Assembly (NCBI GenBank): GCA_947495075.1
Contig: CANLXH010000002.1
Location: 992,001-1,056,000, forward strand
Direction of reading: 5' to 3'
DNA: 64,000 bases
Source of the DNA: an uncultured Croceitalea sp.
GTDB lineage: Bacteria; Bacteroidota; Bacteroidia; Flavobacteriales; Flavobacteriaceae
Of the stretch, positions 8,201-16,524 are shown piece by piece. The notes under the pieces are model-generated. The model worked only from the letters and a program-made list of their open reading frames with translations, was not told the DNA's origin and did no database searches. Numbering within the stretch: the stretch's first letter is position 1; each line of letters opens with the position of its first letter. The position numbers and the translations under genes are program-made.

Positions 8201-9259
8201 ATGATAAAAACCGATATACTTATTATTGGTGCAGGGCCTACGGGACTTTTTGCTGTTTTTGAGGCAGGTCTCTTAAAATTAAAATGTCATTTAATAGACG
8301 CTTTACCGCAGGCTGGTGGACAATGTTCAGAGATTTATCCTAAAAAACCAATTTATGATATTCCAGGATTTCCCGAAATACTTGCAGGAGATTTAGTAGC
8401 TAATTTAATGGAACAAATAAAACCTTTTCAACCAGGTTTTACTTTAGGTGAACGCGCAGAAACTATTGAAAAATTAGAGGATGAAACCTTTGTTGTTACT
8501 ACCAACAATGGAACTAAACACAACGCTCCAATTGTTGCTATCGCTGGTGGATTAGGAAGTTTTGAACCTAGAAAACCAAAGTTAGATAATCTTGAAAAAT
8601 TTGAAGATAATGGTCTAGCTTATATTATTAAAGACCCTGAAGTGTATCGAAATAAAAAAGTACTGATTGCTGGTGGTGGAGATTCTGCTTTGGATTGGGC
8701 TATTTTTTTAGCTGATGTGGCTTCTGAAGTTACTTTGGTACATCGCAGAAACGAATTTAGAGGAGCCCTAGATTCTGTTGAGAAGGTTCAAGAACTTAAA
8801 AATTTGGGTAAGATTAACCTAATAACACCAGCAGAAGTTGTTGAATTAAAAGGAGATGTTAATTTAAAATCAGTAGTAGTCCAAAATACTGCTACTAAAG
8901 AAAATACGAGAGTTGAGGTTGATAATTTTATACCACTATTTGGTCTTTCCCCTAAGTTAGGACCTATTGGAGATTGGGGGTTAGAGATTGAAAAAAATGC
9001 TATTAAAGTTGATAACACTTTAGATTATCAAACTAATATTCCTGGTATTTATGCCATTGGTGATGTAAACACGTATCCAGGGAAGCTAAAGTTAATTCTT
9101 TGTGGCTTTCACGAAGCAACCTTAATGTGCCAAAGCGCTTATCAGCGTATTTTTCCAGATAAGAAATATGTAATGAAATACACTACAGTGGGTGGCGTAA
9201 CAGGTTTTGATGGCAGTAAAAAAGAAGCGCCAAAGGCCGTTGTTAAATCAATAGATTGA
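8201..9259 (+). CDS. Ferredoxin--NADP(+) reductase, thioredoxin-reductase-like type
   Basis: This 352-residue flavoprotein has two nucleotide-binding folds: an N-terminal FAD site (GAGPTGLF, starting at residue 10) and an NAD(P) site (AGGGDSALDWA, about 158-168), plus the late FAD motif GIYAIGDVNTYPGK. It lacks the redox CxxC of thioredoxin reductase, which is the mark of TrxR-like ferredoxin/flavodoxin reductases. It probably passes electrons between NADPH and the [2Fe-2S] ferredoxin encoded 57 bases downstream. In its family this activity is established; the pairing with that ferredoxin is inferred from position. Confidence 0.88.
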   Translation: MIKTDILIIGAGPTGLFAVFEAGLLKLKCHLIDALPQAGGQCSEIYPKKPIYDIPGFPEILAGDLVANLMEQIKPFQPGFTLGERAETIEKLEDETFVVTTNNGTKHNAPIVAIAGGLGSFEPRKPKLDNLEKFEDNGLAYIIKDPEVYRNKKVLIAGGGDSALDWAIFLADVASEVTLVHRRNEFRGALDSVEKVQELKNLGKINLITPAEVVELKGDVNLKSVVVQNTATKENTRVEVDNFIPLFGLSPKLGPIGDWGLEIEKNAIKVDNTLDYQTNIPGIYAIGDVNTYPGKLKLILCGFHEATLMCQSAYQRIFPDKKYVMKYTTVGGVTGFDGSKKEAPKAVVKSID

Positions 9260-9270
9260 TAAAATTGAAC

Positions 9271-9305
9271 AATGTCATCCTGAGCTTGTCGAGGGATCAA
9301 GAACC
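9271..9305. repeat. Intergenic dispersed repeat fragment (TCATCCTGAGCTTGTCGA type)
   Basis: The gap between the reductase and ferredoxin genes contains TGTCATCCTGAGCTTGTCGA followed by gggatcaagaacc. This string closely matches a short interspersed element that I know from many bacterial intergenic regions, usually as an inverted-repeat unit. Only one half-unit is seen here, inside a likely operon. Copy number in this genome cannot be judged from the window. Confidence 0.5.
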
Positions 9306-9316
9306 GATTATTTAAT

Positions 9317-9649
9317 ATGAATGACATAAAAATTAGGATTACAGACAGGGAAGGAGTTTCTCATGAAATTGATGCACCTACAGATATGAATATGAACCTG
9401 ATGGAGGTGGTTCGTTCTTATGAACTAGCCCCAGAAGGTACAATAGGTATTTGTGGCGGAATGGCTATGTGTGCTTCATGCCAATGCTATATAAAATCCG
9501 AACACGAATTACCTGAAATGTCCGATGATGAAGACGCAATGCTTGCCGAAGCTTTTAACGTAGAAGACAATTCTCGTTTAGGTTGCCAAATACATATGAC
9601 ACCCGAATTGGATGGACTCGAAGTAGAACTTGCACCAGAAGAGGTTTAA
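9317..9649 (+). CDS. [2Fe-2S] ferredoxin, adrenodoxin/putidaredoxin-like
   Basis: This 110-residue acidic ferredoxin has the cluster ligands Cys46, Cys52, Cys55 and Cys90, arranged C-x5-C-x2-C-x34-C (ICGGMAMCASC ... RLGC), as in adrenodoxin-type ferredoxins. An extra Cys57 follows the third ligand. It is a soluble single-electron carrier, probably reduced by the ferredoxin reductase encoded just upstream on the same strand. Its last four bases overlap the end of the convergent ABC transporter gene. Confidence 0.92.
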   Translation: MNDIKIRITDREGVSHEIDAPTDMNMNLMEVVRSYELAPEGTIGICGGMAMCASCQCYIKSEHELPEMSDDEDAMLAEAFNVEDNSRLGCQIHMTPELDGLEVELAPEEV

Positions 9650-11385
9650 ATTCTAGCTTGATATGTAAACAAGTTATAATACCTGCCTTCAGTTGCAATA
9701 AGTTCTTCATGCGTTCCTTGTTCGGCAATTCTACCATTTTCAATTACTAGAATCTGATTTGCTTTACGGATGGTACTTAAACGATGGGCAATTACAAAAG
9801 TGGTTCTACCTTTTGTTAATTCCGCTAGACTTTTTTGAATCAAAGCTTCACTCTCTGTATCTAAATTAGAGGTTGCTTCATCTAAAATTAAAATTTTTGG
9901 ATTGGCTAAAACCGCTCTTGCTATGGCAATACGCTGCCGTTGACCTCCAGATAATTTTACGCCTCGCTCGCCAATCAACGTGTCTAAACCATCATCAAAA
10001 CGGTCAGTGAACTCGTCTACGTAGGCGGCTTCCACAGCAGCTTTAAGCTCATCTTCTGAAGCATTAGGTCTAGGGAATAAAATATTAGCTCTAATAGTGC
10101 CTTCAAATAAAAAATCGTCTTGTAAAACAACACCTAAAAATTGGCGAAAGCTTGTTAAATCAACCTTGGCCAAATCATTTTCATCAATAGTAATTTGCCC
10201 AGAATCGGGATTTAAAAAACTTGCAGCCAAACCGGCGATAGTAGATTTTCCGGAGCCTGAACTGCCTACTAAAGCAATCACATCTCCTGATTTAGCTTCA
10301 AAACTAATGTTATGTAAAACATCTTTATCTTCTTCATAGGAGAAAGAAACATTTTTAAAAGAAACATCGCCATGAATTTTAGATAATTGAATAGTACGAT
10401 CTTTTTCATCAGATTCAGAAGTTTCATTCATTAACTCTTCAGTTCTGTCCAAGCCTGCTAATGCCTCAGTTAACTGACTCCCAATATTACTCATCTGCAC
10501 AATAGGGGCGACCATTAATGCCAATAAGAAAGTAAACTCAAAATATTGTCCAGTAGTAAGTTCGCCTTCCATCATTTTATAACCTCCATATCCCATCATA
10601 ATCCCTGTCGTGGCTAGTCCCAAAAGAAAGGTAGAAGAACTTGTCATTACCGCAGTAGCTGTTAAACTCTTTTTTACATTCTTATATAGACGCTCTACTC
10701 CATTTTCAAAAACCTTTCCTTCTTGTTCTTCGGCGTTAAACCCTTTTATAACTCTAATTCCCCCTAGAGTTTCAGTTAATCTGCCTTTAACTTCTGCATT
10801 TATTTTACCACGTTCTCTAAAAACTGGACGTATAATTTTAAAGGCTTTTAATGCTATGAAGGCAAAAAGTATGAGTGGTACAAAAGTTAGTAATGTCATT
10901 GTAGGACTTATACGCAATAAGAGAATTAAAGAGACTACAGCAGTTATGGTTCCACCAACCAATTGTACAAGACCTGTTCCTATAAGATTGCGAACTCCTT
11001 CCACATCGCTCATAATTCGAGAAACTAGTGCACCAGATTTAGTGTTGTCAAAAAAGCGAATAGGTAATGAAAGCACTTGCTTTTGTACTTGAGCACGTAA
11101 CTCAGAAATCATATATTGTGCTTGGATACTGAGTACTTTAGTTAATAGAAAAGACATTACTGCTTGTATCAAAAAAGAAGCAATTACTACTATTACTAAA
11201 ATTTTTAGAAGGTCATAGTTTTTATTAGGAACAATGTCATCTAAAAAATAACGTAAGGAGACAGGTGCTACAAAACTAGCTGCTTTACTAATAACTATTA
11301 AGAATAAACCAATAAATACCAATTTTCTTCTTGGCCATATAATAGTTTTAAACGCTTTGAGAATACTAACTTTTTTATCTGCCAT
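9646..11385 (-). CDS. ABC transporter, fused permease and ATPase (exporter type)
   Basis: This 579-residue half-transporter has an N-terminal six-helix membrane domain (about 20-310) and a C-terminal nucleotide-binding domain with Walker A (GSSGSGKST), signature (LSGGQRQR), Walker B (ILILDEATS) and switch His (IAHR). The layout is that of MsbA/LmrA-type exporters, which act as dimers in the inner membrane. It stands alone, converging on the ferredoxin gene with a 4-base overlap. The substrate could be a lipid, a drug or a peptide; sequence alone does not decide. Confidence 0.9.
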   Translation of the reverse strand: MADKKVSILKAFKTIIWPRRKLVFIGLFLIVISKAASFVAPVSLRYFLDDIVPNKNYDLLKILVIVVIASFLIQAVMSFLLTKVLSIQAQYMISELRAQVQKQVLSLPIRFFDNTKSGALVSRIMSDVEGVRNLIGTGLVQLVGGTITAVVSLILLLRISPTMTLLTFVPLILFAFIALKAFKIIRPVFRERGKINAEVKGRLTETLGGIRVIKGFNAEEQEGKVFENGVERLYKNVKKSLTATAVMTSSSTFLLGLATTGIMMGYGGYKMMEGELTTGQYFEFTFLLALMVAPIVQMSNIGSQLTEALAGLDRTEELMNETSESDEKDRTIQLSKIHGDVSFKNVSFSYEEDKDVLHNISFEAKSGDVIALVGSSGSGKSTIAGLAASFLNPDSGQITIDENDLAKVDLTSFRQFLGVVLQDDFLFEGTIRANILFPRPNASEDELKAAVEAAYVDEFTDRFDDGLDTLIGERGVKLSGGQRQRIAIARAVLANPKILILDEATSNLDTESEALIQKSLAELTKGRTTFVIAHRLSTIRKANQILVIENGRIAEQGTHEELIATEGRYYNLFTYQARI

Positions 11386-11487
11386 AAGTTATTTGAAAAA
11401 AGAACTGCAAGTTACTAGAAATTGAAGAGAAAATTAGGTTGAAAGTGTTATGTAAAAAACGATAATCTCGTTTTTAAGAGACTAATG

Positions 11488-11495
11488 TATCTTTG
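11488..11495 (+). promoter_or_regulatory. -7 promoter element upstream of the TPM-domain gene
   Basis: TATCTTTG, matching TAnnTTTG, is placed 23 bases before the ATG of the TPM-domain gene in the divergent gap with the ABC transporter gene. A good -33 TTG is not evident. Confidence 0.45.
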
Positions 11496-11518
11496 AGGAA
11501 TAAGTCTTTATTAGGATA

Positions 11519-12559
11519 ATGCTCAAGAAAGCACTTTTAATTTTTCTTTTATCAGTTTCATTCTCGATTTTTTCGCAGAATTCATATCTGGAATTGCGAG
11601 AAATAGTAACAGATAGTGCTCGGATTTTTACCTCAAACCAGCTAGAAGAACTTAAATCGAAGTTGACCAACTTTGAAAATGAAACTACCAACCAGCTAGT
11701 AATTTTAACCATAAGAGAACTAGGTTACGAAAGCATAGAAACTTATGCAAATGGCACTTTTAATGAAAACGGATTAGGTCAGAAAGACAAAGACAATGGG
11801 ATTTTAATACTCTTTTCTAGTAACGATAGAAAAGTTAGAATTGAGGTAGGTTATGGTTTGGAGCCCTATATTACAGATGCAATTGCCTCTCGTATTATTA
11901 GGAACACAATGATTCCTAGATTTAAAGAGGAACTTTATTTTGAAGGAATAAGCACTGCAACAGATGAAATTATCTTATATCTAAAAAACCCAGAAACCCT
12001 TGAGGAGTTTAAAGCTGAGATGGCAGCAAGTGAAAAAAAGAACAAAAACATAGGAATCATATTTATGATTGGATTTTTATCCCTTTTTGTAGGTGTTGGA
12101 GGGTTCTTTTTTGTAAAATCATATCGAAATTTAATCGAAGTTTTTAGGGGAATGTTTACAGGAAAACTTGGATTTTTTCATGGGCTTTTTATTATTCCTT
12201 TTGCAGGACTTAGCAGTTCTTTTGGTTTGATGTTTATTTTGATTCCTGTAATTGTAAGTTCTGCTATTTATGGAGTTGATTTTAAAAAATATGAGTACTT
12301 ACTGGATAAGCCTGAGCAATTTTTATGGCTTTTGGCACCTTTTTTTGGAGTTGCTTTGTTAATTGCATTAATAAAGATACGCCTAAAAGGGAAAGAAGAT
12401 TTGGATATTTCGTGGTTTAAAACTAATAAGAGATATATGAGGAAAACTTTTTCTTCTTCTGGATCTCATTCGTTTGGTGGAAGTTCTGGGGGCAGTTCTG
12501 GAGGGTTTTCTGGCGGAGGAGGAAGTTCTGGAGGTGGTGGATCTAGTGGCAGCTGGTAA
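11519..12559 (+). CDS. TPM-domain membrane protein with Gly/Ser-rich tail
   Basis: This 346-residue protein has a cleaved-type signal peptide (ending near FSQ, residue 20), a TPM domain (about 25-160; VTDSARIF, DNGILILFS, RKVRIEVGYGLE), then several hydrophobic segments (about 175-200, 215-285) and a C-terminal low-complexity tail made almost only of Gly and Ser (about 316-346). TPM proteins (YgcG family) are exported, with the TPM domain outside the inner membrane; links to photosystem II repair are known in plants, while bacterial roles are largely unclear. The Gly/Ser tail is common in this family. It is followed 52 bases later by the acylase gene. Confidence 0.85.
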   Translation: MLKKALLIFLLSVSFSIFSQNSYLELREIVTDSARIFTSNQLEELKSKLTNFENETTNQLVILTIRELGYESIETYANGTFNENGLGQKDKDNGILILFSSNDRKVRIEVGYGLEPYITDAIASRIIRNTMIPRFKEELYFEGISTATDEIILYLKNPETLEEFKAEMAASEKKNKNIGIIFMIGFLSLFVGVGGFFFVKSYRNLIEVFRGMFTGKLGFFHGLFIIPFAGLSSSFGLMFILIPVIVSSAIYGVDFKKYEYLLDKPEQFLWLLAPFFGVALLIALIKIRLKGKEDLDISWFKTNKRYMRKTFSSSGSHSFGGSSGGSSGGFSGGGGSSGGGGSSGSW

Positions 12560-12611
12560 TTAGCAAATACCCTGTAATTCTCGTATTTTCATAATATTAA
12601 ATAATATTTAT

Positions 12612-14786
12612 ATGCGCGTTATTAATTTCATTTTTATAATTCTTCTAGTATTCGCCTGTAAGACGGATAATAAGTTAAAAACAGAGCAAGAAGAATGGCA
12701 AGAACAAGCCGAAAACATTGAAATTATTCGTGATGATTTTGGCGTGCCCCATATTTATGGAAAGACAGATGCTGATGCAGTTTTTGGACTTCTTTACGCG
12801 CAGTGTGAAGATGACTTTAATCGTGTAGAGCAAAACTATATTTGGGCTACAGGCAGGTTAGCAGAAGTGGAAGGCGAAGATGCAATTTACAGCGATTTAA
12901 GAGCTAAACTTTTTATGACAGAGGAAGAAGCTAAGGCTAACTATGAAAAAAGCCCTGATTGGTTAAAAGAACTGTGTGATGCTTTTGCTGATGGAATAAA
13001 TTATTATCTATACACCCACCCAGAGGTAAAACCAAAATTATTGACTCGTTTTGAACCCTGGATGCCTATGTATTTTAGTGAGGGAAGTATTGGTGGCGAT
13101 ATAGAACGTATTTCTACCCGAAAGATAGAAGCATTTTATGAAAGCGAAATGGAGATTCCCCAAGCGGAATTAATAGCCATTGAAAAGGAAGAAGAAATGG
13201 CGGAGCCACAAGGCTCTAATGGAATTGCTATCTCTGGAGATTTAACACAATCTGGAAATGCTATGTTATTGATTAATCCGCATACTTCATTTTATTTTAG
13301 AGGGGAGGTCCATATAGCTTCAGAAGAAGGACTAAATGCATATGGAGCAGTAACATGGGGTCAGTTTTTTGTTTATCAAGGCTTTAATGAAAAAACAGGG
13401 TGGATGCATACCTCTACCTACACAGATGTAACGGATGAGTTCAAAGAAAATATTACTTCGTTGGACGGAAATATTATGTATCAATATGGGGAAGAATTAA
13501 GACCAGTTGAAGTTTCAGAGATAAGTTTAAAATATAAAGATGGCAATAACCTAAAAACAAAGACTTTTCCCACTTATAGAACGCATCATGGTCCGGTAAC
13601 CCATATGGTAGATAATATGTGGACAGCTTCTGCTATGATGTGGGAACCTATAAAAGCTTTAGAACAATCTTTTATTAGAACAAAGCAAGATGGGTACGAA
13701 GGATTTCGTGAGATGATGGATATTAGAACCAACTCTAGCAACAACACGGTTTATGCAGATGCTGAAGGAAACATTGCTTATTTCCATGGTAATTTTGTGC
13801 CAAAACGCGATGTAAGCTTTGACTATTCAAAACCAGTGGATGGTTTTAATCCAAAAACAGATTGGCAAGGCTTACATGCGGTAAACGAAAATATATTAGT
13901 TCTAAACCCAGAAAACGGTTGGATTCAGAATTGTAATTCTACTCCATTTACTTCAGCTGTAGAGTTCAGCCCAAAAAAAGAAAATTACCCTTATTATATG
14001 TCTCGTGACCAAGAAAATTTTAGAGGTGTACATGCTATTGAACTACTAAAGGGTAGAAAGGGCTATACTTTAGACAGCTTAATTAAAGTGGCACACGACC
14101 CATATTTACCAGCTTTTAAAGCTTTAATCCCCGGTTTAATTAATATCTATAATAATTATGATGATAAAAACCCAAAATTAAGAGAGGCTATTCAAGTATT
14201 AGAAAATTGGGATTATAAAACCTCTAAAGAGTCTATTGCTATGACTTTGGCACACTTTTATGGAACACGTTATTATAGAGAAGGTAAGTATCCAAAGGGA
14301 TTATCTAGTATGGAACGATTAGAATTTTGGGGAAAAGAAAAAGGAGAACAACTTAAAATATTCGAAAAAACTATAGACCAATTAACCGAGGATTTTGGTA
14401 CTTGGAAAATGCCATGGGGAGAGGTAAATCGTTACCAAAGATTGAACGGAGATATACGTCAAGAATTTGATGACAACAAACCAAGTATTCCTATTGGGTT
14501 TGCATCAGGCAGATGGGGTGCTTTAGCAGCTTACGGAGCAAGATACACAACTGAAGGAGCAAAGAAAATATATGGTACACGAGGGAATAGTTTTGTGGCT
14601 GCAGTTGAATTTGGAGAAAAAGTGAAAGCTAAAACTATTTTAGCAGGTGGACAAAGTGGAAATCCAAAGTCCCCTCATTTTAATGACCAGATTCAGAAAT
14701 ATGCTGACGTCGATTGGAAAGATGTACCTTTTTATAAAACAGATGTTTTAAAGAGAGCTAAGAAAACTTATAAGCCTGGAGAATAA
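12612..14786 (+). CDS. Penicillin acylase-family N-terminal-nucleophile hydrolase, lipoprotein
   Basis: This 724-residue enzyme of the Ntn-hydrolase superfamily should be made as a precursor that cuts itself before Ser202 (EPQGSNGIAIS), freeing the nucleophile at the start of the beta chain. The N-terminal alpha part shows the family pattern DDFGVPHIYGKTDADAVFGLLYAQCEDDF (written here only as a position range, about 41-69). A lipobox Cys16 (LVFAC) marks it as a lipoprotein in the envelope. Relatives cleave amides such as beta-lactam side chains, acyl-homoserine lactones or N-acyl amino acids, so the substrate is open. The gene ends 2 bases from a convergent gene. Confidence 0.88.
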   Translation: MRVINFIFIILLVFACKTDNKLKTEQEEWQEQAENIEIIRDDFGVPHIYGKTDADAVFGLLYAQCEDDFNRVEQNYIWATGRLAEVEGEDAIYSDLRAKLFMTEEEAKANYEKSPDWLKELCDAFADGINYYLYTHPEVKPKLLTRFEPWMPMYFSEGSIGGDIERISTRKIEAFYESEMEIPQAELIAIEKEEEMAEPQGSNGIAISGDLTQSGNAMLLINPHTSFYFRGEVHIASEEGLNAYGAVTWGQFFVYQGFNEKTGWMHTSTYTDVTDEFKENITSLDGNIMYQYGEELRPVEVSEISLKYKDGNNLKTKTFPTYRTHHGPVTHMVDNMWTASAMMWEPIKALEQSFIRTKQDGYEGFREMMDIRTNSSNNTVYADAEGNIAYFHGNFVPKRDVSFDYSKPVDGFNPKTDWQGLHAVNENILVLNPENGWIQNCNSTPFTSAVEFSPKKENYPYYMSRDQENFRGVHAIELLKGRKGYTLDSLIKVAHDPYLPAFKALIPGLINIYNNYDDKNPKLREAIQVLENWDYKTSKESIAMTLAHFYGTRYYREGKYPKGLSSMERLEFWGKEKGEQLKIFEKTIDQLTEDFGTWKMPWGEVNRYQRLNGDIRQEFDDNKPSIPIGFASGRWGALAAYGARYTTEGAKKIYGTRGNSFVAAVEFGEKVKAKTILAGGQSGNPKSPHFNDQIQKYADVDWKDVPFYKTDVLKRAKKTYKPGE

Positions 14787-14788
14787 TT

Positions 14789-15424
14789 CTATTCTTCTTT
14801 AATAACAATCATACTAGCCTTAGAACCTGTAGAAAGATTCCATTTGTTGTTATGAATAATTTTACCTAAATCATCAGTAATGATAACTTGCGCAGTATTT
14901 GGTCCTGAGGAACCTTGGTTTAAAGCTTCAAAATCTATTCTATTAAACCCTTTGGTTAAATCTATGTTTATCCCTTTATATGAACCAGATAATAAAATAT
15001 TAGGTTCTACTACTTCTCCATTCAGGTAGATTTTAACGCGATCACCATCTACAAATTCATGATCTCTACAAACTATACCAATAAATTTAGCACCTGTTTT
15101 AACATCGCCTAAATACTGGTCTCCAAAATGTTCTTTGGAACCTTTTTTCTCACGAGCACCAACTTTAGGGTCAATCACCATGTCATGCCCTGCACTAACT
15201 AATTCTCGTGTGGGCAACATTTGGATTGTTGGTTTATTATTTTTTGAGGTAAGACTTTTATCTAATACAGAGGGCATTCTTAATGCCGTACCTTTATTAC
15301 TTGCTTTTACATCTAGATTATTTTTAGCTCCTATTTTTAAAGGCTTAGTAGTAGGAATATCCCCTTGTGCAACCAAAAGATGACCACAAAAAAGAAAAGC
15401 TAAAATGAATAAAGTATGTTTCAT
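14789..15424 (-). CDS. Secreted protein of unknown function
   Basis: This 211-residue protein starts with a signal peptide (cleavage probably after LLVAQ, residue 19). The mature part is rich in Lys, Asn and Asp. Its C-terminal half (about 110-205; VKIYLNGEVV..., GFNRIDFEALNQG, AQVIITDD) reads like a beta-sandwich, but I do not recognise a named family. No lipobox or membrane anchor is visible, so it is probably periplasmic or released. It is a single-gene unit between the convergent acylase gene and the metallophosphoesterase gene, which lies 95 bases upstream on the same strand. It is real by length and signal sequence. Confidence 0.65.
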   Translation of the reverse strand: MKHTLFILAFLFCGHLLVAQGDIPTTKPLKIGAKNNLDVKASNKGTALRMPSVLDKSLTSKNNKPTIQMLPTRELVSAGHDMVIDPKVGAREKKGSKEHFGDQYLGDVKTGAKFIGIVCRDHEFVDGDRVKIYLNGEVVEPNILLSGSYKGINIDLTKGFNRIDFEALNQGSSGPNTAQVIITDDLGKIIHNNKWNLSTGSKASMIVIKEE

Positions 15425-15519
15425 CTAAAATTAAGTCGGTAAAATCAATCAAAATTAACAAATACCTTGCCACAAGGCTGATAATGAGTTGTTAAATCCT
15501 TGTTTTTTTCGATGAAGGA

Positions 15520-16416
15520 CTAATTTTCAATATAATCTGCTAACTTTTCTGGTCCTTCTAAAACCAAACGTACAATTTGTAAAGTTCCATCGGGTTTGGT
15601 GGCTATTTGCCACTTTATTAAGGTAATTTGCCCATTTTCAATTTCAATTCCAGTGATACTTCTTGGATGAACGCAACTACCATCATTAAAAAAAGGAATC
15701 TGACCAGGTTCTGGAAAACGAGGTCTATGGGTATGGCCTGCGATAATAATTTTTAGATTATTCTTTAAAATCCAACGTTTAATCCTTTTTTCAATACGAA
15801 TAAGCTCTTTATAATTTTTAGCAGGACTTGTTGGGTCTGCTATACCTACAACCTGTAAAGGTTTCCATAAAATCCTAACTAAAAAACGCCCAATACGCCA
15901 ACAACGGTAGTTCCACCAATCTGCTTGGTGACCATGTGTGCAAAATATTTCTTGACCTGTTTTTTCATGTGTTAGTACCAATGCTTCATTGTATGTTAGA
16001 CCTTCAAAAAGTTCTTTATCAACTCCATCAATAGGTTCAAAATAACTAGATAGGTTTTTATCTACATAAGATTGATCCCTATATACCATATCATGATTAC
16101 CCCAAACCATGTGTAATCTGTTTTCTAAATGATATTTACGTAGTAATTGGTAGACATTTTTGTGGGCCTCAAAAATAGATTCGAAATTTAAGTTCTCCCA
16201 TAACTCATCACCGTCTCCAAGCTCACAATACTGAAATCCTTGCTGATAATAATGGTTTAATGCATGAAAATAAATATTTCTATTATTAGCAAAATCATCT
16301 GCAAAACTATTATCTCCTCTATGACAATCACTAAAAAAGATAAACTTAGAAGCATCATTAAAAACAATGTGTTTCGCAGTTTTATAAGCCTTATCTAATC
16401 TTGAAAATGAGGACAT
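15520..16416 (-). CDS. Calcineurin-like metallophosphoesterase
   Basis: This 298-residue cytosolic-looking phosphoesterase has the dinuclear-metal motifs in order: SDCHRGD (29-35; Asp30, His32), GDGDE (about 68), GNHD (about 106), a late GHQ (THGHQADWW) and GHTH (AGHTHRPRFPE). The pattern is near LpxH-type UDP-2,3-diacylglucosamine hydrolases and related phosphoesterases, but the protein is longer than LpxH (about 240 residues) and the substrate is not certain. It has no signal peptide or membrane helix. The gene is divergent from the GAF-domain gene (108-base gap). Confidence 0.82.
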   Translation of the reverse strand: MSSFSRLDKAYKTAKHIVFNDASKFIFFSDCHRGDNSFADDFANNRNIYFHALNHYYQQGFQYCELGDGDELWENLNFESIFEAHKNVYQLLRKYHLENRLHMVWGNHDMVYRDQSYVDKNLSSYFEPIDGVDKELFEGLTYNEALVLTHEKTGQEIFCTHGHQADWWNYRCWRIGRFLVRILWKPLQVVGIADPTSPAKNYKELIRIEKRIKRWILKNNLKIIIAGHTHRPRFPEPGQIPFFNDGSCVHPRSITGIEIENGQITLIKWQIATKPDGTLQIVRLVLEGPEKLADYIEN

Positions 16417-16524
16417 TTTTAAATTTCTTTAAAGATCATAAAAAAGTTGTCAAAACCATAATGATTACATTAACAATACTGTATTTCTACTTTTTGTAAT
16501 TTTATACTAGAAAACCAGACTAAT

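Noticed and set aside
10610-11092. 160-codon open frame on the plus strand
   Set aside because: It is antisense to the membrane domain of the ABC transporter, which has full family motifs; no independent support.
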